From C7867-006 sp035438705 (GTDB taxonomy: Bacteria; Patescibacteriota; Minisyncoccia; Phycocordibacterales; DATDWN01): DNA of 64,000 nt. Under the pieces are notes generated by a model, which was given only the letters and a program-made list of their open reading frames with translations, made no database searches and was not told where the DNA came from. The stretch spans positions 56,851 through 120,850 of the forward strand of contig DAORIV010000001.1 in assembly GCA_035438705.1 (NCBI GenBank), read 5' to 3'. Both the position numbers and the translations under genes were made by a program. Shown here in pieces: positions 51,221 to 59,216 of the stretch. Position 1 is the stretch's first letter. The number at the start of each line of letters is the position of its first letter.

Positions 51221-51292
51221 GCCGTTGTGGCTTAGTGGTAAAGCACCGTCTTGGTAAGACGGAGAGCACGGGTCCGATTCCCGTCAGCGGCT
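51221..51292 (+). tRNA. tRNA-Thr(GGT)
   Basis: Acceptor GCCGTTG/CAGCGGC with one U-G pair, discriminator T. Anticodon stem CCGTC/GACGG encloses TTGGTAA (anticodon GGT). The T-loop is TCCGATT, with C instead of the near-universal T55. No CCA is encoded. Only a short spacer and a repeat element separate it from prfB. Confidence 0.92.
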
Positions 51293-51439
51293 CAAGAAAA
51301 AATGAAGTTTTTTCTATGGGAATCGGAAGACGGAGCGGGTCTCTAGTCAATAGACTAGGTCGCGAGTCCGGGTCGAGAAATTTTGTGAGCGACGGCGAAC
51401 AAAATATTGTTGACCATTCCCGTCAGCGGCTCAAGAAAA
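51277..51439 (+). repeat. Composite element between tRNA-Thr and prfB
   Basis: A 24-nt direct repeat (51277-51300 and 51416-51439), running from the T-loop to just past the tRNA 3' end, flanks 115 nt. The insert holds hairpin AGAAAAAA/TTTTTTCT, an exact 10-nt inverted T-arm copy GGGAATCGGA (51318-51327), core AGACGGAGCGGG...CTAGGTCGCGAGTCCGGGTCG (51328-51375), and hairpin ATTTTGT/ACAAAAT with the loop GAGCGACGGCGA (51380-51405). Removing one repeat plus the insert would put tRNA-Thr directly before prfB. Confidence 0.85.
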
Positions 51440-51470
51440 TGGACAAGGAAGAATTAAAAAAAGAACTCGA

Positions 51471-51570
51471 NNNNNNNNNNNNNNNNNNNNNNNNNNNNNN
51501 NNNNNNNNNNNNNNNNNNNNNNNNNNNNNNNNNNNNNNNNNNNNNNNNNNNNNNNNNNNNNNNNNNNNNN
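51471..51570. other. Assembly gap of exactly 100 N
   Basis: The 55 bases before the gap (51416-51470) are identical to the 55 after it (51571-51625). This is what two contig ends sharing one k-mer of 55 would give, so the gap is probably an artefact of scaffolding, and the true sequence may simply overlap or contain further repeat copies. Confidence 0.9.
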
Positions 51571-51593
51571 ATTCCCGTCAGCGGCTCAAGAAA

Positions 51594-52475
51594 ATGGACA
51601 AGGAAGAATTAAAAAAAGAACTCGAATCTCTTCAGGCAGAAATGAATTCTGTAAATTTTTGGTCTGATAAAGATAGGGCACAGTTTGTATTAAAAAGAAT
51701 AAAAGATCTTGAAGCTGAAATAGAGGGTATTGGTAAGTATGACAAAGGGAATGCGGTGATGACAATATTCTCTGGTGCTGGTGGCGATGACTCAGAAGAT
51801 TTTTCAGCCATACTTCTCAATATGTATTTGAAGTATTTTTCTAAAAATAATTTTAATGTTTCTCTATTGCATGAAAATAAAAATGATCATGGTGGTTTTA
51901 GAAATGTAACAATAGAAATTTCTGGAAAAAATGCATATGGTATTTTAAAAAATGAATCGGGGGTTCACAGATTGGTGCGTATTTCTCCATTTAATGCCAA
52001 GTCTCTTCGTCATACTTCTTTTTCAATGGTGGAAGTTATCCCTAAGTTTGAAAAAATTGGGAAGGAGGAATTGGATATTCCGGAAAGTGATATTCGTATC
52101 GAGCTGTCTCGTTCAAGTGGTCCAGGGGGTCAAAATGTAAACAAAAGAGAAACTGCAGTAAGGGTTGTTCATATACCTACCAATCTTTCAGCTCAGAGTG
52201 ATAATGAGCGTTCACAAGCTCAGAATAAAGAAAAGGCTATGCAGATTCTGTACGGTAAAATATTTAAAGCACTTGAAGAAGAAAGAGTCTCAAAAGAAAA
52301 GGGAATGTATGTTTCTAAAACAACACAAATAGAGTGGGGTAATCAAATACGATCATATGTGACTCATCCATATAAAATGGTTAAGGATCATAGAACCAAT
52401 TATGAAACAAGTAATGTTGATGCAGTTTTTGATGGAGAAATAGAAGGTTTTTTACAAGCTGAGAAAGATATTTAG
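51594..52475 (+). CDS. prfB: Peptide chain release factor 2, short N-terminal domain
   Basis: This 293-residue protein has the RF2 codon-recognition SPF in VRISPFNAK (about 130) and the catalytic GPGGQNVNK (GGQ about 177-179). It reads UAA and UGA, consistent with UGA as stop here. The family is about 365 residues; the N-terminal helical domain is reduced. There is no programmed frameshift site. The start lies 8 nt after the tRNA-Thr 3'-end copy. A duplicate of the first codons appears left of the N gap (51439-51470) as an assembly artefact. Confidence 0.92.
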   Translation: MDKEELKKELESLQAEMNSVNFWSDKDRAQFVLKRIKDLEAEIEGIGKYDKGNAVMTIFSGAGGDDSEDFSAILLNMYLKYFSKNNFNVSLLHENKNDHGGFRNVTIEISGKNAYGILKNESGVHRLVRISPFNAKSLRHTSFSMVEVIPKFEKIGKEELDIPESDIRIELSRSSGPGGQNVNKRETAVRVVHIPTNLSAQSDNERSQAQNKEKAMQILYGKIFKALEEERVSKEKGMYVSKTTQIEWGNQIRSYVTHPYKMVKDHRTNYETSNVDAVFDGEIEGFLQAEKDI

Positions 52476-52501
52476 TCTTTACTATATTCGTTTTAATAAG
52501 T

Positions 52502-52507
52502 TATAAT
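52502..52507 (+). promoter_or_regulatory. -10 element of ftsE, predicted leaderless
   Basis: TATAAT ends 7 nt before ATG 52515. Confidence 0.65.
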
Positions 52508-52514
52508 CTAATCT

Positions 52515-53195
52515 ATGATTCACTTTGATGATGTATCTAAGACATACCCAGATGATTCAACGGCTCTAGAGGAGGTTTCTTTTGTTATTGAGCCAAAAGA
52601 GTTTGTATCTATCGTGGGGCATTCTGGTGCAGGCAAGACTACTTTGCTTAAAATGTTTCTGGGAGAAGAAAAACCAACCAAAGGCAAGATTTTCTATGAA
52701 GGGGTAGATATTTCTACTTTGAATAAAAAAGAAATGGATTTATTTAGAAGAAAAATAGGGGTAGTTTTTCAGGATTTTAGACTGATTCCTAATAAAAATG
52801 TTTATGAAAATATTGCATTTGCAATGGAGGCTGCTGGTAGAACAGATGAAGAAATAGAGGCAGATGTTCCGCACGTTCTCGATTTGGTTGATCTTGGTAA
52901 AAAAATATGGAATTTCCCAAATGAACTTTCTGGTGGAGAGAAACAAAGAGTTTCAATTGCACGTGCCATAGTAAATCAGCCAGATGTGATTATTGCTGAC
53001 GAGCCAACAGGAAACTTAGACCCACTTAACACTTTTGATATTGTGCAGATTCTTAAAAAAATTAATGATTTGGGAACAACAGTGATATTAACTACTCATA
53101 ATAAAGGAGTCATTGATTCTCTTAAAAAAAGAGTGATTACAATGGAGAACGGTAGAATTATTAGAGACGACCAACAGGGTAAATATGTAATATAG
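52515..53195 (+). CDS. ftsE: Cell division ATP-binding protein FtsE
   Basis: This 226-residue ABC ATPase has Walker A GHSGAGKTT (35-43), the FtsE-type Q-loop VVFQDFRLIP, signature LSGGEKQRVSIARAI and Walker B VIIADEPTGNLDP. With FtsX it controls peptidoglycan hydrolases at the septum. Confidence 0.96.
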   Translation: MIHFDDVSKTYPDDSTALEEVSFVIEPKEFVSIVGHSGAGKTTLLKMFLGEEKPTKGKIFYEGVDISTLNKKEMDLFRRKIGVVFQDFRLIPNKNVYENIAFAMEAAGRTDEEIEADVPHVLDLVDLGKKIWNFPNELSGGEKQRVSIARAIVNQPDVIIADEPTGNLDPLNTFDIVQILKKINDLGTTVILTTHNKGVIDSLKKRVITMENGRIIRDDQQGKYVI

Positions 53196-53220
53196 TTATT
53201 TATCTAGTGTAACAATATAG

Positions 53221-53226
53221 TATAAT
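53221..53226 (+). promoter_or_regulatory. -10 element of ftsX, predicted leaderless
   Basis: TATAAT ends 6 nt before ATG 53233, so ftsX can be transcribed separately from ftsE. Confidence 0.65.
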
Positions 53227-53232
53227 AATCAA

Positions 53233-54159
53233 ATGTTTTGGATTAAAGTTAAAAGAATAATAAGGGCAGGATTCTTCTCATTTTGGAGAAATGGGTTTAT
53301 TTCACTTTCATCAATTTTAGTGATGATCGTTACTTTATTTGTCATTGGCTCAGTTATTTTTTCTAGTGTAGTTTTGAAGACTACTTTAGATCAACTTCGA
53401 GATAAGGTTGATATAAACGTCTACTTTATTACATCTGCAAAAGAGGATGATATTTTGGCAATGAAGAAAAATTTGGAACAACTACCAGAGGTACTACCTC
53501 CAGTAGAGTATGTTTCAAGAGAAGATGAACTGGCTAATTTCAAGAAAAGACATGAAAATGATCAGTTTACATTGCAAGCATTAGAAGAGCTAGGGGAGAA
53601 TCCTCTTGGTGCTACACTTAACATAAAGGCTAAAGACCCATCTAATTATGAGAGTATTGCTAGGTACATAGATAGTAAAACTTCAGAAGCGGTTTCGAAC
53701 AGTATTATTGATAAGGTAAATTATTATCAAAACAAAGACGCTATCGACAGGCTTACAAAAATTATAAATTCAGCAAATAGTCTCGGTTTAATTCTCACAC
53801 TTTTTCTAGTAGCGATTTCAATACTTATAACTTTCAATACTATAAGGCTGGTTATCTATATGTCACGTGACGAAATATCAGTAATGAGACTTGTTGGAGC
53901 TTCAGATAGGTATATTAGAGGACCCTTCTTTGTAGCTGGGGCTATATACGGTTTTCTATCTGCCATAGTCACTCTGCTTATATTTTATCCAGTTACACTC
54001 TGGCTGGGGGGAGCTACAGCTAATTTCTTTGTCGGTCTAAACATTTTTAACTACTATACTGAGAATTTTGGTGAGATTTTCTTAATTATTGTTGGTTCAG
54101 GGGTTCTAATAGGCTCCATCTCTTCTTATTTAGCAGTTAGAAAATATCTTAGAGTGTAG
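53233..54159 (+). CDS. ftsX: Cell division protein FtsX
   Basis: This 308-residue protein has four membrane segments (about 20-45, 178-200, 230-258, 275-300) and a large outside loop after the first. RDEISVMRLVGASDRYIRGPF is the typical FtsX coupling segment after TM2. It partners FtsE encoded just upstream. Confidence 0.95.
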   Translation: MFWIKVKRIIRAGFFSFWRNGFISLSSILVMIVTLFVIGSVIFSSVVLKTTLDQLRDKVDINVYFITSAKEDDILAMKKNLEQLPEVLPPVEYVSREDELANFKKRHENDQFTLQALEELGENPLGATLNIKAKDPSNYESIARYIDSKTSEAVSNSIIDKVNYYQNKDAIDRLTKIINSANSLGLILTLFLVAISILITFNTIRLVIYMSRDEISVMRLVGASDRYIRGPFFVAGAIYGFLSAIVTLLIFYPVTLWLGGATANFFVGLNIFNYYTENFGEIFLIIVGSGVLIGSISSYLAVRKYLRV

Positions 54160-54226
54160 TACAAGTTTACTTTTGTTTGTTTTTGCTGTACAAATAAATT
54201 CCAGATACGTTTTTTTTGGAGGGCAG

Positions 54227-54466
54227 ATGCGACACACGGTGAAACCTTCTTTGGACCTCATCGAGGTTCACGGTCTTACAGATGAGGAGATGACCAGCTG
54301 GAGAGATTTTCTTCAGCACAGCAGTATTTTTCCAGTCAGGGTACTTTCAGAGTATCCTTGGATGGAAAGTGGGGTTCGTTTCTGGCATTACTCTGCTTGC
54401 TTCAACAATTCACAGGCGCAGCAGGTACTTGCTTGGATTAAGGAAAAGGGAGTTGTGTTGGTTTGA
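54227..54466 (+). CDS. Small orphan protein, cassette-like
   Basis: A 79-residue soluble protein, rich in Trp, Phe and His, with no recognised family. A GGAGGG precedes the ATG by 3 nt. Codon use is clearly GC-richer than ftsX. It ends inside a perfect 12-bp terminator. These traits match the small gene at 32705 and the one at 55463. Confidence 0.6.
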   Translation: MRHTVKPSLDLIEVHGLTDEEMTSWRDFLQHSSIFPVRVLSEYPWMESGVRFWHYSACFNNSQAQQVLAWIKEKGVVLV

Positions 54467-54500
54467 TAAGGCGGACATTAATTTGTCCGCCTTATTTGTT
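54466..54500 (+). terminator. Terminator after the 79-residue gene
   Basis: ATAAGGCGGACA-TTAATT-TGTCCGCCTTAT, perfect 12-bp stem followed by TTTGTTT; the stop codon overlaps its first base. Confidence 0.85.
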
Positions 54501-54582
54501 TATATTTGCTGGCCGTCTGGGACGATATTCGAACCGCAATGATTTTTAGTATGCCGTAGTAACGAGTAGGATAGTGGTGATT

Positions 54583-55266
54583 TTATTCAGGAAGAGTATT
54601 AACCAAAACACCATTTCTCATGATTGACTGAGGGTTATTCAAATTAAAACTCCAAACTTCTTTTGGACTTGTTCGGTAATATTTACCTGAATTACCCATA
54701 CCGACAGAATATACAGTAGGCAAAATAGTGTTATCTTCACCCCAAGAATATGAATCAATAAAAGTATCGGTGTACTGAAATATCTTGTTATTTTTTATGC
54801 CAGAATTAGGATTAACAAGGAGTTGCGTAGATATAGATTGGCTCAAATCAACAATATAAAGTGTTTGGCTTTGACAACTACCAGCGCACCCAACAGTTGA
54901 GCGCATTTTAAATGCAAAGTGCTTATGATCCGAAGAAAATGAAGTCTGTGATATACCTTGTCCACTAGCTGTGCCAGCTAATTTTTCGTTTACATATACT
55001 TCAAAAGTAGCGTTACGCGCCTGATATTCTTCACCGGTAAGCAGCTTAAATCTTACAGTATTTTTAGTTGTTGGATTGGTATAAGTTTTAGTATTATCAA
55101 GTGACACTTCTCCAGTAAAATAATTCTGAGGATTAAATATTGCGCATACACCTATACAATCTGGTTCATTGTTAGTAATTGGAGTATCTGCCTTTTGTGT
55201 TTTAAAAGACAATATTAAGATAACTATTATAATTATTAATGACCCATAGAGTAATCTCTTATTCAT
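54583..55266 (-). CDS. Membrane-anchored extracytoplasmic protein, unknown
   Basis: This 227-residue protein has one N-terminal membrane helix (about 5-22) and an outside domain with four cysteines in two close pairs (CIGVC near 37-41, CAGSC near 125-129), which suggests disulphides. YIVDLSQSISTQLLVNP and SDHKHFAFKMR resemble beta-propeller or WD-like blades of unknown surface proteins. A TATAAT about 90 nt upstream is the likely promoter. Confidence 0.6.
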   Translation of the reverse strand: MNKRLLYGSLIIIIVILILSFKTQKADTPITNNEPDCIGVCAIFNPQNYFTGEVSLDNTKTYTNPTTKNTVRFKLLTGEEYQARNATFEVYVNEKLAGTASGQGISQTSFSSDHKHFAFKMRSTVGCAGSCQSQTLYIVDLSQSISTQLLVNPNSGIKNNKIFQYTDTFIDSYSWGEDNTILPTVYSVGMGNSGKYYRTSPKEVWSFNLNNPQSIMRNGVLVNTLPE

Positions 55267-55404
55267 GTTTTGTTGAATTTAAAAGTTTATTAAGTACATC
55301 TTCATTTTCTGTAAGCGTATTGTCTATAAAAGTAGTTTTTTAAATTTCACAAAATATATTATACCATTATTAGCTGAAGGTTTGGTATGAAGTTGGAACA
55401 TTAT

Positions 55405-55456
55405 TAAAACAAAAACAGCTCGCCGAAACGAGTCAGTGAGACTGTTTCTGCGAGCA
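55405..55456 (-). terminator. Terminator after the 96-residue minus-strand gene
   Basis: On the minus strand GCTCGCAGAAAC and GTTTCGGCGAGC form a nearly perfect 12-bp stem, followed by TGTTTTTGTTTT. Confidence 0.75.
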
Positions 55457-55462
55457 TGTTGC

Positions 55463-55753
55463 TCATCGGTGGTTGTAGTTGACCCACAGGAGATTTCCTT
55501 CACTATCCCTGATCACCTTGATCCAGGGATACCCCCAGTAAAAGGGTGATTCCTGGGAATAGAGCTGGATTCCACCTATGGTCTGTTTGATTCGACCAGA
55601 CTGGACAACCACTGTGTTCCCTCGGATCTGAGCACTTGACGGAATGATGCTCTTGTCAGCTCCTCCCACCAGCTCGACTGAGAACGCTCCGTTGTGTTCC
55701 CAGTATCCAGACGGATTCTTGAATGTCTTTGTGTCTTGTGTCGTAGGCACCAT
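55463..55753 (-). CDS. Small orphan protein, cassette-like
   Basis: This 96-residue soluble protein is beta-rich, with WEHNGAFSVELVGGADKSI and ESPFYWGYPWIKVI. No family recognised. GGAGG lies only 2 nt before ATG 55753 and 5 nt before the following GTG, so the GTG at 55750 may be the real start. GC content is far above the neighbours. It lies downstream of tRNA-Gln on the same strand and ends in a strong hairpin. Confidence 0.55.
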   Translation of the reverse strand: MVPTTQDTKTFKNPSGYWEHNGAFSVELVGGADKSIIPSSAQIRGNTVVVQSGRIKQTIGGIQLYSQESPFYWGYPWIKVIRDSEGNLLWVNYNHR

Positions 55754-55800
55754 TACCTCCAATAAAATAATATCACACTAAAATTAGTGTGTCAAACGAG

Positions 55801-55871
55801 CTGCCAGACTTGGACTCGAACCAAGATACACGCCTCCAGAGGGCGCGGTCCTACCATTAGACGATCTGGCA
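55801..55871 (-). tRNA. tRNA-Gln(CTG)
   Basis: Acceptor TGCCAGA/TCTGGCA, discriminator G. Anticodon stem GCGCC/GGCGT encloses CTCTGGA (anticodon CTG, reading CAG). T-loop TTCGAGT is normal. No CCA is encoded. A hairpin CACACTAA/TTAGTGTG lies just downstream. Confidence 0.93.
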
Positions 55872-55925
55872 ATAACTTGAGAATACAAGAAAAAAAGTCT
55901 TATTACAAGAAAAAAATAATTTAAA

Positions 55926-55934
55926 TGTTATAAT
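55926..55934 (+). promoter_or_regulatory. Extended -10 promoter, predicted leaderless
   Basis: TGT-TATAAT ends 6 nt before ATG 55941. Confidence 0.65.
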
Positions 55935-55940
55935 CATATT

Positions 55941-57653
55941 ATGGATTTAAATGTTTTTGCTGAAATAGGGTTTTTGGTTGTATTCGCAACTTTAGTGGCT
56001 TTTATTATGAGAGTTTTGAAGCAACCGCTTATTATTGGACACATTATTACTGGATTTTTGGTTGGACGTTTTGCTTTGGGGATATTTCAAAATATAGAGA
56101 CTCTAGAATTATTTAGTGAGTTAGGGATTTCTTTTCTTTTGTTTAGTGTTGGGCTAAGTCTTAATCCAAAAGTTTTGAAAGAGTACGGAAAGGCAGCTTT
56201 TGTTACAGGTATAGGGCAGGTTTTACTTACTGGTACTGTTGGGGTTTTTGTATGTATGCTATTAGGTTTTGATTGGATAACTTCTCTATACGTTGGGGTT
56301 GCCTTAGCTTTTTCAAGTACTGTTATTGTTCTAAAGCTTTTGTCAGATAAAGGGGATTTGGACAAGTTGTACGTTAAGCTTTCAATAGGTTCACTACTTC
56401 TGCAAGACTTAATAGCCATTATTCTGCTATTTGCAATACCTTTTGTAACTGGCTCACAAGGAAGTGGTGTTGAGCTTGTTAAAACATTGGGGCTAGCTTT
56501 TGCGGTGGGTATTTTTGTATTTTTATTTGTTCATTTTGTTGTGAGACACTTGCATGTATATCTTACTAAGTCTCATGAGCTATTATTTTTATTTGCAAAT
56601 GCGTGGGGAATGGGGATAGCAGCATTATTTGCTGGTATAGGTCTTTCTCTAGAGGGTGGGGCACTCATTGCTGGAGTTGCACTATCTACATTACCAAGTA
56701 GGCATGAAATAAGTGCAAGACTTGCACCACTTAGAGATTTCTTTATTGTCGCTTTCTTTGTTTTACTTGGAACTCGTATGGTGGTGAGTGATTTCAATGC
56801 AATACTTATTCCTGCACTTATTCTTTCTGTATTTGTCCTTATAGGTAACCCATTACTTCAGCTTATTGTTATGGGAACTTTGGGATACAAAAAGAAAACT
56901 AGTTTTCAAACTGGTACCATGGCTGCACAAATCAGTGAGTTTTCATTAATACTTGTTGCACTGGGAGTTTCATTGGGACAGGTTTCAAAAGAAGTTCTCT
57001 CTATGGTTACATTAGTTGGTTTGATTACGATATTTATTTCAAGTTATCTTATTTTGTATTCAGATAAAATATATAAATATATTGGAAAGTATCTTCAGAT
57101 CTTTGAAAGGAAAGATGCAAAAGAGCGTTCACCACGTACAAAATCTTTTCATATATTTCTTATTGGAGCGGGTAGAACTGGTTATGAATTCATAAATTTA
57201 TTTAAGGAAGATAAAAAAAATTTACTTGTCATTGAGCATGATCCGGAAGTTATTGGGCAGTTAAGTCATGAAAAAATAGAGCATGTATATGGGGATGCGA
57301 GTGATCCTGATTTGCTGGATGAGTTAAAGGTTCACAATGCTGAACTTGTAATATCTACACTTCCAGATTTGGAAACAAATTTAATAATCCTTTCAAACAT
57401 AAAGAGAGAAAAGAATCCACCAGTTGTTATGATGGTTGCACACAGAGCGACAAATGCATTACAGTTGTATGAAGCTGGGGCAGATTATGTTGTCCTCCCT
57501 CATTTTATTGGGGGCACATATGCCACATCGCTGGTTAAGAAATTTAGAGAGAGTGCATTAGAGTTTAAGTCCATTAAAGATGAACATATAGAGTATTTAA
57601 AAAATAGAATAAAAACTAGTCAGGAGCATGCTAGTTTAGAAAAATTAAGATAA
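55941..57653 (+). CDS. Kef-type cation/proton antiporter with RCK domain (CPA2 family)
   Basis: This 570-residue protein has about 12 membrane segments (to about 385) with the family stretches QPLIIGHIITGFLVG, ELGISFLLFSVGLSL and LAFSSTVIVLKLL. A TrkA-N/RCK domain (about 403-530) begins with the Rossmann loop LIGAGRTGYEF. It probably exchanges K+ or Na+ for H+, gated by nucleotide. It starts a run of envelope genes. Confidence 0.92.
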   Translation: MDLNVFAEIGFLVVFATLVAFIMRVLKQPLIIGHIITGFLVGRFALGIFQNIETLELFSELGISFLLFSVGLSLNPKVLKEYGKAAFVTGIGQVLLTGTVGVFVCMLLGFDWITSLYVGVALAFSSTVIVLKLLSDKGDLDKLYVKLSIGSLLLQDLIAIILLFAIPFVTGSQGSGVELVKTLGLAFAVGIFVFLFVHFVVRHLHVYLTKSHELLFLFANAWGMGIAALFAGIGLSLEGGALIAGVALSTLPSRHEISARLAPLRDFFIVAFFVLLGTRMVVSDFNAILIPALILSVFVLIGNPLLQLIVMGTLGYKKKTSFQTGTMAAQISEFSLILVALGVSLGQVSKEVLSMVTLVGLITIFISSYLILYSDKIYKYIGKYLQIFERKDAKERSPRTKSFHIFLIGAGRTGYEFINLFKEDKKNLLVIEHDPEVIGQLSHEKIEHVYGDASDPDLLDELKVHNAELVISTLPDLETNLIILSNIKREKNPPVVMMVAHRATNALQLYEAGADYVVLPHFIGGTYATSLVKKFRESALEFKSIKDEHIEYLKNRIKTSQEHASLEKLR

Positions 57654-57657
57654 AAAT

Positions 57658-58572
57658 ATGAATAATAATATAAAAATTTTACTTGGAGTTTTGGTTGTGC
57701 TGATTGGTGTTGGCTACTGGGGGTATAAAAATTACGGTTTTGTTGGTGGTAGTGGAAATGAGACATTAAAGAGTCCTAAAAATGCTACATATTTAATACA
57801 GGGAGGCCCAGTAAAATTAGTTGAAGGAGTTTCTTTTGAGCCAGTATTACCCGACTCATCTTTTGCTGTTGAAACAAAATATTTTGGTAATGAAGCTATG
57901 TATGACTTTGATTCAGACGGAAGAGTTGATACTGCATTTCTTCTAACTCAGACAACTGGTGGAAGTGGTTTGTTTTACTATTTGGTTGTTGCTTTAAATA
58001 AAGAAGAAGGGTACTTAGGCAGTGAGGCCATGTTTGTAGGTGATCGTATTGCTCCACAAACAACAGAAATAAAAGATGGGTTAATTGTAGTAAATTATGC
58101 AGATAGAAACCCCGGTGAAGGTTTCGCTACAGCTCCGACATTGGGGAAAAGTCTTATGGCAAAATTTAATCCTAGTGACATGACCATAGGGGAAGTGGTG
58201 AAAGACTTCGAAGGTGAGGCAGATACAAATAAAATGTCGTTAACTATGAAAACATGGACTTGGTTAAGAACTGAACTAAATGATGGAACAAAAGTTGTCC
58301 CTAGGAATCCTGAGAAATTTAAACTAACACTGAAGGGTGATAAAACATTTTCAGCCACTACTGACTGTAATGGAGTTGGGGGAGAATATAGATTAATTGG
58401 CGACAACCGAATAAATTTTGATAAAATGATGTCTACTTTGATGTATTGTGAAGATTCACAAGAGTCAGTATTTAGTTCATACCTACAAAATACGACAGGT
58501 TTTCTTTTTACTTCAAAGGGGGAGCTGGTGTTAGAGTTAAAATTTGATAGTGGTGTAGTGATATTTAAATAG
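57658..58572 (+). CDS. Membrane-anchored protein with META/HslJ-like domain
   Basis: This 304-residue protein has an N-terminal membrane segment (about 6-23), a middle domain (about 45-185), and a C-terminal META-like domain (about 195-304). The META domain shows W-x-W, GDKTFSATTDCNGVGGEY and STLMYCEDS, as in HslJ-type proteins. The function of these domains is unclear; they occur in surface or secreted proteins. It lies 4 nt after the antiporter. Confidence 0.78.
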   Translation: MNNNIKILLGVLVVLIGVGYWGYKNYGFVGGSGNETLKSPKNATYLIQGGPVKLVEGVSFEPVLPDSSFAVETKYFGNEAMYDFDSDGRVDTAFLLTQTTGGSGLFYYLVVALNKEEGYLGSEAMFVGDRIAPQTTEIKDGLIVVNYADRNPGEGFATAPTLGKSLMAKFNPSDMTIGEVVKDFEGEADTNKMSLTMKTWTWLRTELNDGTKVVPRNPEKFKLTLKGDKTFSATTDCNGVGGEYRLIGDNRINFDKMMSTLMYCEDSQESVFSSYLQNTTGFLFTSKGELVLELKFDSGVVIFK

Positions 58573-58574
58573 AT

Positions 58575-59195
58575 ATGAAAAATTATTATTATATTATTGC
58601 AATAATATTGGTATTAGTATTGGGATATGTATTTTTAAATTTATCTGGTAATAAAACATATTCAGATATTCAGGGGAATAAAATAGAAGTAGATTTAACA
58701 GGATTACCACAGAAATACAAAAATGATATCTATAAGTTTTCTATTAATCTACCGGGAACCTTCACAGTTGAAGAAAATTTTATATATGAGTCAACACCAA
58801 TGAAAGTCATTCCTGGAATTAAGTTTCAATTGCCGAAAGAATATACCGAAGGTACAAATTTATCATCTGATACATATCTAAGTATAGAAAGTTTGCCTGC
58901 AAAAAGTGAAGAATGTAGTGCTCAATTGTTCCTGGACGTATCTGAGGTAAAAGGTTTTTCAGAATTTGCTGGTAAAACCTTTACAGTTGCATATTCACTT
59001 GGGGCAGGAGTAGGTAATATTTATGAGGAAACTGTATTTGCCACTACGCATAACAATGAGTGTCTTGGAGTAAGATATTTTATTCACCATACAGTTTTTG
59101 AGAATTATCCTCCAGGAACAGTAATAAAATATGATGAAGTGAAGTTAAAAGAGCTTTTCGACTCAATTAGAGTTAGTTTGGTTTTGTTAGATTAA
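58575..59195 (+). CDS. Membrane-anchored protein, unknown
   Basis: This 206-residue protein has one membrane segment (about 5-22) and an extracytoplasmic domain with two cysteines (C113 and about C174). YKFSINLPGTFTVEEN resembles the start of small secreted beta-barrel-like domains. No family recognised. 2 nt after the preceding gene, so co-expressed with it. Confidence 0.6.
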   Translation: MKNYYYIIAIILVLVLGYVFLNLSGNKTYSDIQGNKIEVDLTGLPQKYKNDIYKFSINLPGTFTVEENFIYESTPMKVIPGIKFQLPKEYTEGTNLSSDTYLSIESLPAKSEECSAQLFLDVSEVKGFSEFAGKTFTVAYSLGAGVGNIYEETVFATTHNNECLGVRYFIHHTVFENYPPGTVIKYDEVKLKELFDSIRVSLVLLD

Positions 59196-59216
59196 ACATT
59201 AATTTTTAATATAAAT

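Noticed and set aside
51277..51439. Group I intron in tRNA-Thr
   Set aside because: The tRNA is already complete before the insert, and the P, Q, R, S core elements of group I introns are absent.
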